Source of the DNA: an uncultured Erysipelotrichaceae bacterium
GTDB taxonomy: Bacteria; Bacillota_I; Bacilli_A; Erysipelotrichales; Erysipelotrichaceae
DNA: 64,000 bases
Direction of reading: 5' to 3'
NCBI GenBank assembly: GCA_947167125.1
Contig: CAMVGT010000003.1
Coordinates: 41,207-105,206, forward strand
Shown in pieces: positions 8,341 through 17,300 of this stretch (the first letter of the stretch is position 1; every line of letters starts with the position of its first letter). A model generated the notes under the pieces. It searched no databases. It saw only the letters and a program-made list of their open reading frames with translations, and was not told the origin of the DNA. The translations under genes and the position numbers were made by a program.

Positions 8341-9699
8341 ATGTTTAATATGAATGGAGTTTATTTAATCAGCTACGCTGTTAAGGGTATTAAGAATCTG
8401 GATGAATGGGTCTTTTTATCTTTCTACAAAAAGACAATCAAAAAAGACTTCGATGTCTATGGATACAATCTCAAAGGTATTTATGGAGCGAACGGTTCCG
8501 GCAAAACCGGTATTATCACATCAGTGAAAATTCTGAAAAGACTGCTTCTTGAACAGCACTATTTAAGCGGCAAAGTTATTCAGGATGAACTTAATGCACT
8601 GATTAACAGGAAAACAGGAAAACTGGAAATTGCTGTGGAGTATCTGTTCCCTGTACAGGATGCATTAATACTCTTTAATTATGAAATTAAAGTTGGTCGC
8701 AACAGTTTCGGCCTGTATGAAATTGAAAGTGAAAAGCTATCCTATAAAAATGCCACCTCTTCCTCGGCTTCTTCAAAATTATGTTTCAGTACTGATCATG
8801 GAAATCTTCAGATACATTCAGCTGATGTATATGCAAAGCTTGTAGATGAACTGACGAAGAATCTTTTAGCAGGTTCTGCAATGGCATCAATTGTCAGAAT
8901 GAATGACAGGCTGCGGCAGCCGGGCAGTGAGATGGAAAATGTGCTTTGGATTATGCTTATGTCTTTGATTATCTTTGCACTCAGCCTGAATATCTGCACT
9001 GAAACAGGAGATGATCACAGAAATTATCATTTGAGTAACTATCTCGATTCTGAAAATAGTCCGAATAATTTTGATCTCAAATCAATGATACAGCAGATTG
9101 ATAAGCTGAAGGGACCGGATACAGGTGTGTTTTCTGCTGAGCTGATTTCAGTCCCGAAAAGGAGTTACGGTTCTTTTGAAAAGCATGTTAATAAGCTGTA
9201 CGAGTTCCTGCATATTTTCAAAAACGATTTAGACGGAATTGACATTGATAAAAAAGATGATGGTGAGAATTATGTCTGCACTTTCATTATGAATTATGGC
9301 GATTACTCAGTTGACGCTGAATTCGAGAGCGCAGGGATCAAGAAACTGATCCGGCTGTTTTACTACATTGAAAATGCAGTGAACGGCAATATTGTTTTCA
9401 TTGATGAACTTGATTCCAGTCTTCACGATGTTTATCTTTGTGCACTTCTTGAATATCTGAAAGATAACGCAAAAGGGCAGCTGTGCTTTACCACGCATAA
9501 TGTGGGACCGATGGATATCCTGAAAACGAATAAGAAATCAATTGATTTCTTATCGACGGATCACAAAATCTATTCCTGGACAGCCAATGGAAATTATTCT
9601 CCTGCAGCTTTGTATAAAAAAGGAATGATCGAAGGATCGCCATTCAATGTTTTCCCGTTTGATTTTGCCAATGCTTTCTATACGGAGGATGAGCAATGA
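8341..9699 (+). CDS. AAA15/SMC-like ATPase, likely defence-cassette component
   Basis: A 452-residue ABC-type ATPase. The Walker A motif 'GIYGANGSGKT' is at residues 46-56, a signature-like 'ESAGIKKL' is near 328, Walker B 'IVFIDELDSSLH' is near 351 and an H-loop 'FTTHNVG' is near 383. A variable middle region lies between the lobes. This layout matches the AAA15/AAA21 proteins that act as sensors in two-gene defence systems such as PARIS (AriA) and in the AbiL/RloA group. The downstream gene overlaps it by 4 bases and encodes a small TOPRIM/RloB-like protein, which fits that arrangement. The substrate and trigger are unknown. ATG 8341 and ATG 8350 are both possible starts, and neither has a strong ribosome binding site. 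Confidence 0.8.
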   Translation: MFNMNGVYLISYAVKGIKNLDEWVFLSFYKKTIKKDFDVYGYNLKGIYGANGSGKTGIITSVKILKRLLLEQHYLSGKVIQDELNALINRKTGKLEIAVEYLFPVQDALILFNYEIKVGRNSFGLYEIESEKLSYKNATSSSASSKLCFSTDHGNLQIHSADVYAKLVDELTKNLLAGSAMASIVRMNDRLRQPGSEMENVLWIMLMSLIIFALSLNICTETGDDHRNYHLSNYLDSENSPNNFDLKSMIQQIDKLKGPDTGVFSAELISVPKRSYGSFEKHVNKLYEFLHIFKNDLDGIDIDKKDDGENYVCTFIMNYGDYSVDAEFESAGIKKLIRLFYYIENAVNGNIVFIDELDSSLHDVYLCALLEYLKDNAKGQLCFTTHNVGPMDILKTNKKSIDFLSTDHKIYSWTANGNYSPAALYKKGMIEGSPFNVFPFDFANAFYTEDEQ

Positions 9700-10226
9700 A
9701 AAGCATTCAGCTGATCTTCTGTGTGGAAACCAACAAAAAAAGCGATACAGATTTCAAATATCTGCTGAGCGCTGTCCGACAGTTTTATCAGATTGGTTCG
9801 CACGTGAGAATTGACCGTGTTTATATGGATGGAAGAGGTAACTATTGCGTTCCCAAAGTGGAAAAACAGATAAGAACCCTTGTAAATCAGTTTCAGGCTT
9901 CCAACCGTGACAATGTCAGCTATGCAATCTATTGTTTTGATTGTGACAAATATGATGTCAAACCGGAAGACCGTCAGTTTCTTAGCGAGGCTTCTCAATA
10001 CTGCGCAAAAGATAAGTTCAGAAGATTTGTCTGGTTCTGCCGGGACGTTGAGGATGTTTTTCTCGGAAAGCAGATTGATGATAAACAAAAAACAAGGGAA
10101 GCGAATCATTTTCAAGTCAGGAAAATGATTCAGTCTTTTGATTTCGAAAAGCTTACAGCTAAAGAATACAAACCTCACTATAGCAATCTCTGCCTTGTGC
10201 TGGACGAATTTCTCGAGCGGAAATGA
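9696..10226 (+). CDS. TOPRIM/RloB-like protein, putative effector partner of the ATPase
   Basis: A 176-residue protein coupled to the ATPase by an ATGA overlap. Two places look like a TOPRIM fold: an acidic N-terminal strand-turn 'LIFCVETNKKSD' (about 6-17) and an acidic pair 'YAIYCFDCDKYD' (about 74-85), resembling the E...DxD layout of RloB and OLD-type nucleases. The canonical EGxTE is not kept exactly, so the assignment is tentative. In related two-gene systems the TOPRIM partner is the toxic nuclease that the ATPase holds in check. The protein is shorter than AriB (DUF4435) and closer in size to RloB/AbiL-type partners. No membrane segment or signal peptide is visible. Confidence 0.6.
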   Translation: MKSIQLIFCVETNKKSDTDFKYLLSAVRQFYQIGSHVRIDRVYMDGRGNYCVPKVEKQIRTLVNQFQASNRDNVSYAIYCFDCDKYDVKPEDRQFLSEASQYCAKDKFRRFVWFCRDVEDVFLGKQIDDKQKTREANHFQVRKMIQSFDFEKLTAKEYKPHYSNLCLVLDEFLERK

Positions 10227-10343
10227 ATAAGCGGATTGAAGCGTTTTTGGAATACTTGAAAACTGGCGGGGTGTAAACCGGCGGCTGCAGCATATTTCCG
10301 GGAATAATTGCGATGCAAGTTCAGATATTATGATGGGAATCTA

Positions 10344-10395
10344 TTGAAATTGGCATTCTACATATGTAGAATAAAATTGTACTACAAATGTAGAA
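10344..10395 (+). promoter_or_regulatory. promoter with two BlaI/MecI-type operators
   Basis: A -35 TTGAAA (10344-10349) and a -10 TAGAAT (10367-10372) are separated by 17 bases. The perfect 18-bp palindrome ATTCTACATATGTAGAAT (10355-10372) covers the spacer and -10. A second, imperfect copy TACTACAAATGTAGA (10380-10394) covers the expected transcription start. Both contain the TACA...TGTA core bound by BlaI/MecI repressors. The site lies 11 bases before the blaI start codon, which supports autorepression. Confidence 0.87.
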
Positions 10396-10405
10396 GGAGG
10401 CTTGT

Positions 10406-10771
10406 ATGAAACGGCTGCCGGATGGAGAGCTGGAAGTGATGCAGGCGGTATGGGCCTGTGAAGCTCCGGTTCAAAGAGAAGAAATTGAAAAAGTGATCAG
10501 TCAGACGCATCCTATGGCGCTGACGACACTTTTAACTATGTTGACAAGGCTTTCGGAGAAAGGTTTTATCCGGATTGAGAAAAACGGAAGAAGAAGTCAG
10601 TACATTCCGCTTGTGGCACAGAGCGAATACCGGGCACAGCAGAGCAGAAGCTTTATCGACCGGATGTTCGACGGTTCAATGAGTGATTTTGCGGCGGCTT
10701 TATGTGAAAGCGGAATTCCGGATGAGGATCTCGCGGAACTGCAGAAGATGCTGGAGAAGATGAGAAAATGA
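10406..10771 (+). CDS. blaI: BlaI/MecI/CopY-family repressor
   Basis: A 121-residue winged-helix repressor. The N-terminal 'LPDGELEVMQAVWACEAPV' is the family signature, followed by a recognition-helix region 'TTLLTMLTRLSEKGFI' and the wing 'EKNGRRSQYIPLV'. The C-terminal half would form the dimerisation helices. Members repress their own operon until the partner M56 protease is activated and they are cleaved. The start follows GGAGG. The stop overlaps the blaR1-like start by 4 bases. Two operators immediately upstream support autoregulation. No beta-lactamase or PBP2a gene is in the window, so the regulated targets are unknown. Confidence 0.92.
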   Translation: MKRLPDGELEVMQAVWACEAPVQREEIEKVISQTHPMALTTLLTMLTRLSEKGFIRIEKNGRRSQYIPLVAQSEYRAQQSRSFIDRMFDGSMSDFAAALCESGIPDEDLAELQKMLEKMRK

Positions 10772-11883
10772 CTGTGAATTTTCCTGATCCGCAGGCTCTG
10801 CGTGAACATGTCATCTTACTGGCGGGTCTTTCCGTGATCCTTGCGCTGATAACGCTGTATAACATAAAACATAACAGCACCGAATACGGTGAAAGGTTCG
10901 TGCCGCTGTTCGGTATGAGCTATCTGTTTGTATGCTCGTTGGTCATTACGCCGCTGATGAATTTTATATTTCTTCGTTCTGATCTGCAGCGGAATCTCAC
11001 CTACATCGGATCTGTGATGTTCCGGGTATTTCTGATTTCAGCTGTTTATTATCCGCTTCTGTTAATCGCGCACCGGTTTCTCAGAAAAAGATATCATCCC
11101 TCACTGACGGCGGTACTGTGGCAGCTGCCGTCTGTGATATACGTCCCAAATTTTATACTGAACAGCAATCTTAAAACCAGCGGAATTCAGTTTGCGATCA
11201 GCCGGAATCTTTTCAATGCATTCTTTGCGGTATGGCTGTGCGGTTTTGTTTTCTGCATGGGAAAGAAAATCATTGAGCATAATGTACTGAAAAGAAGAAT
11301 ACAGAATGACTGCATGGAAGCGGATGAACATATGATGGAAATATACCGGAAAGAAATCCGGTATCTGCGTCATCAGTCTGAACCTCCGGTCTATATCTCA
11401 TCAGCAGTAAGGACACCGCTTTCAATCAGGGGCATTCTGTTCGGTACGGACAATATCATTCTTCCGGTGAAAAACTATTCGGATGATGAGCTGCAGCTGA
11501 TCTTCCGGCATGAACTGATTCATATTCAGCGGCAGGATATCGGCGCAAAATTTATGATGGCAGTGATTCAGTCGTTTCTGTGGTTCGTGCCGGGAATCCG
11601 GGAGACTTCCAAAGCTGCCTCAGAAGATATTGAATTAAGCTGCGATCAGGCAGTGATTCTTGATCTGGATGAGGAACAGAAACAGAATTATGCAGATCTG
11701 ATTCTGCATACAGCAGGAGATGAAAAAGGATTCACAAGCTGTCTCAGTGCTTCCGGGGAATCATTGAAATACCGTTTGCTGAATCTGTATGAAACCAGAA
11801 ACAGATACGGAACAGTTCTGATTGCGGTATGTCTGTTTGTGATCCTGGTGATCAGCACTCACTTTACCGTCACAATCGGCTGA
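10768..11883 (+). CDS. M56 family metallopeptidase (BlaR1-like, without penicillin sensor domain)
   Basis: A 371-residue membrane protease. Four to five N-terminal hydrophobic segments (about residues 9-27, 45-64, 76-100 and 148-168) precede a zinc peptidase domain with the metal motif 'FRHELIHIQRQD' (HExxH near residue 248) and the downstream 'SEDIELSCDQAV' segment that supplies the third ligand. A last hydrophobic segment ends the protein at 'AVCLFVILVISTHF'. The C-terminal penicillin-binding sensor of true BlaR1 (about 250 residues) is absent, as in many M56 proteins paired with BlaI-type repressors. The inducing signal is therefore unlikely to be bound as in BlaR1. It probably inactivates the upstream repressor. 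Confidence 0.87.
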   Translation: MTVNFPDPQALREHVILLAGLSVILALITLYNIKHNSTEYGERFVPLFGMSYLFVCSLVITPLMNFIFLRSDLQRNLTYIGSVMFRVFLISAVYYPLLLIAHRFLRKRYHPSLTAVLWQLPSVIYVPNFILNSNLKTSGIQFAISRNLFNAFFAVWLCGFVFCMGKKIIEHNVLKRRIQNDCMEADEHMMEIYRKEIRYLRHQSEPPVYISSAVRTPLSIRGILFGTDNIILPVKNYSDDELQLIFRHELIHIQRQDIGAKFMMAVIQSFLWFVPGIRETSKAASEDIELSCDQAVILDLDEEQKQNYADLILHTAGDEKGFTSCLSASGESLKYRLLNLYETRNRYGTVLIAVCLFVILVISTHFTVTIG

Positions 11884-11943
11884 TCCTGTACAAAATATAT
11901 GTGAAATCATGTATGGTGGAAGTGAAGAAGGGAGGCTTGCATC

Positions 11944-12831
11944 ATGAAAAAACAAGGATTTGCAGGACTGGCGATGATTCTGCTTATGATTGTATGTTTC
12001 ACACTTCCTGTTTATGCGGACAGCGGTCCCAAACCATCATTGACCATTCAGTGTTCAGGCATTGATGAAAAGGCATATGTCACGGTTCTTTCGACAGTTG
12101 AACAATACGGGCCTAACAGCCCGAAGGATGAACTGGATTTTGAAATCCGTGCCAAGGAAGATCCGGTATGGTTTGAAAACACAGGGATTAATAAAGAAAT
12201 CTACATTTCCTTCTGCAAAGAAACAGAACGGCTGAATGAGGCAGGGGAGAAGCTGTATTTCTGGGGTGTTGTTTCACCGGCTGAAAAAGATTATCTGTTC
12301 GGCTACTGGCCGCCGGAAGAATTCCGGATCTTGATTTATCTTGCGGACAGCGGAAGATTTATCCTTTCCGAAAAGACATATACACGCACTGCATTCCGGA
12401 CGGTTCTGAAATGCACATATGAAGACGGAAGCCTGTCCGTCATGGATATCAGCACTGCTGAAACCAATGCCGGGGCACTGGCCTTCCGGATTCTGCTGAC
12501 AATCATTGCGGAATTCCTTGTCGGCTGTCTGTTTATGAAACATGACGGCAGAAGCCGGATTGCGATTGTATTGGTAAATCTGGTGACACAATTGGTTCTG
12601 AATTTCGGTCTGAGCATGGCGGTTTATGCATTCGGATACGGCATGGCTGCGTATTACGCAGTGCTGGCCGTGCTGGAAATTCTGATTGTAATAGCGGAAT
12701 GGAAAGCTTATGAAAAATGGATTCCTGCTCCGCAATTGAAAAATCCGTTTGTATATTCTCTGCTTGCCAACTGTGCTTCCTTTGCGGCAGGTGTGATCAT
12801 GGCTTCAATGATGCCGTTTTTCTTCAGATAA
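11944..12831 (+). CDS. predicted secreted/membrane protein of unknown function
   Basis: I do not recognise a characterised family. The 295-residue protein has a signal peptide ('LAMILLMIVCFTLPVYA' then a likely cut before 'DSGPKPS'), an extracytoplasmic domain of about 150 residues, and four hydrophobic segments in the C-terminal half (about 175-193, 203-219, 224-245 and 268-292). The start follows a GGAGG with good spacing. It lies 60 bases after the M56 protease and ends at a strong terminator, so it is probably the third gene of the BlaI-controlled operon. A signal-receiving or envelope-stress role is a guess from position only. Confidence 0.72.
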   Translation: MKKQGFAGLAMILLMIVCFTLPVYADSGPKPSLTIQCSGIDEKAYVTVLSTVEQYGPNSPKDELDFEIRAKEDPVWFENTGINKEIYISFCKETERLNEAGEKLYFWGVVSPAEKDYLFGYWPPEEFRILIYLADSGRFILSEKTYTRTAFRTVLKCTYEDGSLSVMDISTAETNAGALAFRILLTIIAEFLVGCLFMKHDGRSRIAIVLVNLVTQLVLNFGLSMAVYAFGYGMAAYYAVLAVLEILIVIAEWKAYEKWIPAPQLKNPFVYSLLANCASFAAGVIMASMMPFFFR

Positions 12832-12846
12832 GAGAATCATTTTTGA

Positions 12847-12878
12847 AAAATCACTTCGGTCAGGAAGTGATTTTCTTT
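12847..12878 (+). terminator. rho-independent terminator of the blaI operon
   Basis: A perfect 11-bp stem AAAATCACTTC / GAAGTGATTTT with a 6-base loop, followed by TTTTCTTTC. It starts 15 bases after the preceding stop codon. Confidence 0.88.
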
Positions 12879-12889
12879 CGGCTGAAAGT

Positions 12890-12917
12890 TTGTAATCCCA
12901 TGATGATCGTATATAAT
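12890..12917 (+). promoter_or_regulatory. promoter of the ABC exporter operon
   Basis: TTGTAA (12890-12895) and a perfect TATAAT (12912-12917) are separated by 16 bases. The start codon of the ABC ATPase is 39 bases after the -10, with an AGGAG between. Confidence 0.8.
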
Positions 12918-12956
12918 GCAGAGTGACAGATTTTAATCGGTCTGTCAGGAGTATCT

Positions 12957-14120
12957 ATGAATTCAGAAAATGCTATTGAAGTAAGAAATATGTACAAAAG
13001 CTTCAAGATCAGCCGTGACCGGGCGAATTCGCTCAAGGATCTTTTGCTGATCCGCGGCAGATCGAAGCCGGAGCGCCATGAAGTTCTGAATGATATCACA
13101 CTGGATATCAAAAAGGGTGAGACTGTCGCCCTGATCGGAACAAACGGCAGCGGAAAATCCACGCTTCTGAAGCTGATGACAAAGATTATATATCCCAACG
13201 GGGGAACGGTTGAGACAACCGGCAAGCTGGCATCGCTGCTGGAACTTGGCGCAGGTTTCCATCAGGACTTTACCGGACGTGAAAATATCTATTTCAACGC
13301 GGCGGTATTCGGACTGACCAAGGCAGAGATTGACGCCAAGCTGGATGAGATCATCCGCTTCTCGGAACTGGGGGATTTTATTGATGAACCGATCCGGACC
13401 TATTCATCCGGTATGTATATGCGTCTGGCTTTCTCTGTCGCGATCAATGTCGACGCGGATATTCTTCTGATTGATGAAATCCTGGCTGTCGGCGATCAGC
13501 ATTTCCAGGACAAATGCTATGCCAAGCTGGATGAACTGAAAAGAAGCGACAAGACGATTGTTTTTGTGTCCCATGACCTGGAAGCGGTGCGTGAATTATG
13601 TACCAGGGCGATCTGGATCTACAAGACCCACATCCGCATGGACAGCACACCGGAAGAAGTCATTGAGGCTTACAGAAAGCAGATTGCGGAAGACCACAGG
13701 GCTTTAAGGGAAAAGGACGCAGCCGATGGCGTTGTGCATACCGGCAAGCTGTTTATCGATCAGCCGGAAGATGGTGTGCCTGCAGATCCGCATGCGGACC
13801 ATTACATCATTGAAGGATGGAAGATCTCCGACTGCTATGAGGATCAGATCGAACTCTGGATCGGCAATACAAGAGTTCCGACAGAAGAAAAGAGAAGACC
13901 TGACGTGTTCAATGCCTTTGTTGAACAGTATGGAAAGTTTATGGATATCAACCGCCTTGGCTGGATTGCGGATATTTCCTTAAAGGATTATGCGGAAGAA
14001 ATCGGGGAAATGGGTTCGTTTAAAATCCGGGCTGTCCTGAAAGATTCCAATGGGAATCTGATTATGGAGGAAGCCAGAACGGTATTCACATCCAAGCAGG
14101 AGGCAGATCATGTTCAGTGA
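12957..14120 (+). CDS. ABC transporter ATP-binding protein, Wzt/TagH-like polysaccharide exporter
   Basis: A 387-residue ATPase that energises export of an undecaprenyl-linked polymer. The nucleotide-binding domain has Walker A 'GTNGSGKST' near residue 63, the signature 'YSSGMYMRLAF' near 150 and Walker B 'ILLIDEILAVGD' near 170, with the family-typical 'LASLLELGAGFHQDFTGREN' stretch between. About 140 residues after residue 245 form a beta-rich extension comparable in place to the Wzt C-terminal domain, which recognises the polymer's terminal modification. The permease gene overlaps by 11 bases, so ATPase and permease are coupled. The ATPase-first order differs from many tagGH operons. Confidence 0.93.
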   Translation: MNSENAIEVRNMYKSFKISRDRANSLKDLLLIRGRSKPERHEVLNDITLDIKKGETVALIGTNGSGKSTLLKLMTKIIYPNGGTVETTGKLASLLELGAGFHQDFTGRENIYFNAAVFGLTKAEIDAKLDEIIRFSELGDFIDEPIRTYSSGMYMRLAFSVAINVDADILLIDEILAVGDQHFQDKCYAKLDELKRSDKTIVFVSHDLEAVRELCTRAIWIYKTHIRMDSTPEEVIEAYRKQIAEDHRALREKDAADGVVHTGKLFIDQPEDGVPADPHADHYIIEGWKISDCYEDQIELWIGNTRVPTEEKRRPDVFNAFVEQYGKFMDINRLGWIADISLKDYAEEIGEMGSFKIRAVLKDSNGNLIMEEARTVFTSKQEADHVQ

Positions 14121-14883
14121 GCTTTATCAGTACAGGGAACTGCTGAAAACCAGCATCAAGAAGGAAATCCGCGGCAAATACAAAGCATCTGCTTTAGGCG
14201 TTGCCTGGTCCTTCATCAATCCGCTTCTGCAGGTTCTTGTCTATGCGATTGTCTTCCCGTATATTCTCGGCAACCGTGTGGATAACTATATTGTCTATCT
14301 GGTATCGGGCATTATCCCGTGGACCTTCTTTCAGACAACACTCAACCAGAGTGTTTCCTGCATCCGGAACAACTACGGTATTATCAAAAAGGTTTATTTT
14401 CCCCGTGTCATCCTGCCGATTTCGGTTGTGTGCTCGGGACTTGTCAACTTCATGATTTCCTGCATCATTATTCTTTTATTCTCCGTTCTGTGGGGTGTGG
14501 GAATTTCATGGCATATCATCTTTGTGCCTTTGATCGCATTGGTGGAAGCGATGTTTGCGCTCGGAATCGGTATGGCATTGGGTGCAGCGGACGCGTATTT
14601 CCAGGACCTGGAATACTTTGTCATGTTCCTGCTGCAGCTGTTCTTCTACGGATCTCCGATTGTATATTCGATTGATCAGTTCTCTTCTGCTCACCTTGTG
14701 GTGCAGCTGATCCGGATCAATCCGATGACCATCCTGATCAATGCGTACAGAGACTGCTTCCTTTATCATCAGATCCCGGACTTCACGGCGCTTGGCTTGA
14801 CAGCTTTATTCAGCTTCGCAGTTCTGGTGATCGGCTATTGGATTTTCCGGAAACTCGAAAGAGGTTTCGCAGAGCAGCTGTAA
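14110..14883 (+). CDS. ABC-2 transporter permease, Wzm/TagG-like
   Basis: A 257-residue ABC-2 permease with six hydrophobic segments (about 32-52, 62-78, 105-130, 138-160, 172-192 and 228-248). The N-terminal amphipathic 'LLKTSIKKEIRGKYKASALG' and 'GIIPWTFFQTTLNQS' are typical of teichoic acid and O-antigen exporters. It should form the membrane channel with the ATPase encoded just upstream. RBS AGGAGG lies inside the ATPase gene end. The transported polymer is presumably made by the glycosyltransferases of this region, but the partition between this exporter and the Wzx flippase is not shown by the sequence. Confidence 0.93.
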   Translation: MFSELYQYRELLKTSIKKEIRGKYKASALGVAWSFINPLLQVLVYAIVFPYILGNRVDNYIVYLVSGIIPWTFFQTTLNQSVSCIRNNYGIIKKVYFPRVILPISVVCSGLVNFMISCIIILLFSVLWGVGISWHIIFVPLIALVEAMFALGIGMALGAADAYFQDLEYFVMFLLQLFFYGSPIVYSIDQFSSAHLVVQLIRINPMTILINAYRDCFLYHQIPDFTALGLTALFSFAVLVIGYWIFRKLERGFAEQL

Positions 14884-14886
14884 TCA

Positions 14887-17190
14887 ATGAAAGTAAATTA
14901 TTCGATAGAAGAGTACAGAATATATGAAACAGAACCCGTCAGCCTGGCTGTCATTGACGGCTGGGCAGTCAAGGAAGACGGGTCTTTTCCTGTTTTAAGC
15001 CTGTCCGTCAATGATCAGGACAGGGAAATCAAAATGGTCCGTCTTCCCAAAGAAGACATCGTTTCAAAATATCATCTGAAAGCTTCCTCATCCATGTGCG
15101 GCTTCCGTTTCATTGCGTCTTTTGAAGAAAAGGCGGAAACATTGGTGATCAAAGCGGATGAGGAGACTGTCCTTTCTCTGGACAGAAAACAGATTGAAAA
15201 AGCATCCGTGCCCTCGGGCATTGTTTATTACATCGACAATATGTATTTTGACGGCGAAAGCCAGGGTACTGTCAGCGGCTGGGCATATGCCGTTGACGGC
15301 AGTCCTCTGCAGTATGAGATCCTGGATGAAGCCGGCAATGTGAAAACATCCAAAGTCAGAACCTATCCTAGAATCGATCAGCCGGTGATCGGGGAGGATT
15401 CTGAAAACCGCGCCGGTTTCCAGATCGGCTTTATGAGCACCGGCAAGGAAACAGTCCGTATCTATACAGAGAAGTATGAAACAAAGATTGTATACAATAC
15501 GGACCGCGCCCAGAAGTCGGATGATTCCAAAGTATCCAGAGTGCTGAAAAAGGTGAATGAAAGCAGTCTCGACAGACTGAAAAACTATTACCGCCAGCAT
15601 GGCTTCCTCGGCACATTAAAGAAAATCATCCAGACCGCAAGAGGCATTGATGCCTATCATCAATGGTTCCTGGATCATAAGGCAGATGAGAAACAGCTGG
15701 AACTGCAGAGAACGGCAGTCTTTTCCTATACGCCGAAGATCTCCATTGTTGTGCCTGTATTCAATACGCCGAAGCAGTATCTGGAAGAGATGATTGATTC
15801 GGTTCAGAAACAGACATATGAAAACTGGCAGCTGTGCATTGCGGACGGAAGCGATGAAGATCATGAATGCCGCAGAGTATTGATGGAATATGCCGCCAGA
15901 GATGAAAGAATCTGTGTCACAAGACTCGAAAAGAATTACGGCATTTCCGGCAATACCAACAGAGCGCTGGAACTGGCGGAAGGGGAATATACCGGTCTCT
16001 TTGATCATGATGATCTGCTGGAGCCGGATATGCTGTATGAAATTGTGAAGAGTCTGCAGAAGGTTCATCATGATGTGATCTATACAGACGAAGACAAGCT
16101 CAACAGCCATTCAGGAAGATTTGAATCTCCTGTTTTAAAGCCGGATTTCGATCTTTCTTTAATCCGTTCGGAAAACTACATTACACATTTCTTTGTGGCA
16201 AAGACTGCTTTAATCAAAGAAACAGGCGGTTTCCACAGTGAATATGACGGGTCGCAGGACTTCGATCTGACATTGCGGTGCATTGAAAAAGCATCGAGCA
16301 TCCATCATATTGCGAAGGTTCTTTACCATTGGCGTATGCATGGGGCTTCCACTGCGGAAGATCCCACCAGCAAGCTCTACTGCTATGAATCCGGTGAAAA
16401 GGCTGTCCGCAATCATCTGAACAGAATGGGGATTGAAGCGGATGTGAAATACCGTGAAGATCCTTTCTGGGGAACCTATCAGGTCTGCTACAGAAGTGAA
16501 AAGCCAAGGCTCAGCGTGATTCTGAAAAACTATTCTTCCAGAGAAGCGGAAGAAAAAATCACAGCCGCTTTGAAGGAAGCGTATCAGGATATTGAATTTA
16601 TTCCTCATGGCAGATCGCTGAATGAAGATGTCTGGATGACATCGGGAAGATATGTATTGATTCTGGACGGGGTTCAGATGATGAATCCGGAGAATCTTGC
16701 ATACATGACCGGCTGTCTTTCACAGAAGGATACTGCAGTTGTCAGCGGTATGGTTCTTGGAAATGACGGTATGATCAGCAGTTCAGGACTGATCCTGAAT
16801 GAAAATGACGGCGTTACCGACGCGTTTGCAGGACTGACAAAGAATGGACCGGGTCAATTGAACAGAGCTGTTGTGATGGGTGAATTCAGTGCTGTCAGCT
16901 GCCGGGCTGTCATGATCCGGAAACGTGACTGGAATGCCATCGGCGGCATTCGTGAAGAATATTCTTCTGATCTTGGATTTGCGGATTTCTGTCTGCGCTT
17001 AAGAGAAAAAGGAAGAAAGATTGTTTACTGTCCATATGCAGTATGGATGAATGAAGAGATGAAAGAGCGTGAAGAAGGAAAGGAAGAGGATGTAAAGCTG
17101 TTCCTTGAGACATGGAAGGAAACGGTTGAAAAAGGCGATCCTTTCTATAACCGGAATTATGATCTTTCAAACGGACTCTGGAGTCTGTAA
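14887..17190 (+). CDS. large two-domain family 2 glycosyltransferase, second domain degenerate
   Basis: A 767-residue protein. Residues 1-210 hold two beta-rich repeats, each with a 'GWA' core ('IDGWAVKEDG' and 'VSGWAYAVDG'). A canonical GT2 domain follows at about 280-510 with 'SIVVPVFNTP', 'IADGSDED', 'LFDHDDLLEP' and 'YTDEDKLN'. The region 540-750 aligns by position with the second GT2 of the 696-residue paralogue, but the acidic motif 'LLLNNDTA' is replaced by 'LILDGVQM' and the tail 'FYHYESK' by 'VWMNEEM', so it is probably inactive and structural. It starts 3 bases after the exporter permease, which implies it builds the polymer that the exporter moves. Confidence 0.88.
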   Translation: MKVNYSIEEYRIYETEPVSLAVIDGWAVKEDGSFPVLSLSVNDQDREIKMVRLPKEDIVSKYHLKASSSMCGFRFIASFEEKAETLVIKADEETVLSLDRKQIEKASVPSGIVYYIDNMYFDGESQGTVSGWAYAVDGSPLQYEILDEAGNVKTSKVRTYPRIDQPVIGEDSENRAGFQIGFMSTGKETVRIYTEKYETKIVYNTDRAQKSDDSKVSRVLKKVNESSLDRLKNYYRQHGFLGTLKKIIQTARGIDAYHQWFLDHKADEKQLELQRTAVFSYTPKISIVVPVFNTPKQYLEEMIDSVQKQTYENWQLCIADGSDEDHECRRVLMEYAARDERICVTRLEKNYGISGNTNRALELAEGEYTGLFDHDDLLEPDMLYEIVKSLQKVHHDVIYTDEDKLNSHSGRFESPVLKPDFDLSLIRSENYITHFFVAKTALIKETGGFHSEYDGSQDFDLTLRCIEKASSIHHIAKVLYHWRMHGASTAEDPTSKLYCYESGEKAVRNHLNRMGIEADVKYREDPFWGTYQVCYRSEKPRLSVILKNYSSREAEEKITAALKEAYQDIEFIPHGRSLNEDVWMTSGRYVLILDGVQMMNPENLAYMTGCLSQKDTAVVSGMVLGNDGMISSSGLILNENDGVTDAFAGLTKNGPGQLNRAVVMGEFSAVSCRAVMIRKRDWNAIGGIREEYSSDLGFADFCLRLREKGRKIVYCPYAVWMNEEMKEREEGKEEDVKLFLETWKETVEKGDPFYNRNYDLSNGLWSL

Positions 17191-17197
17191 TTACACC

Positions 17198-17227
17198 TGG
17201 GCACTGTGTTCAGCAGTGCTCATTTTC
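17198..17227 (+). terminator. probable terminator after the exporter/glycosyltransferase operon
   Basis: The stem GGGCACTG / CAGTGCTC (one G-T pair) with a 7-base loop is followed by ATTTTCG. The T-tract is short, so termination may be partial. Confidence 0.6.
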
Positions 17228-17300
17228 GTGTGTCTGTTCATTGTCTGTGATACTGTTAAACTGTTTGAATCTGTATGCGGATATTCTGGGGAGATTTCAT

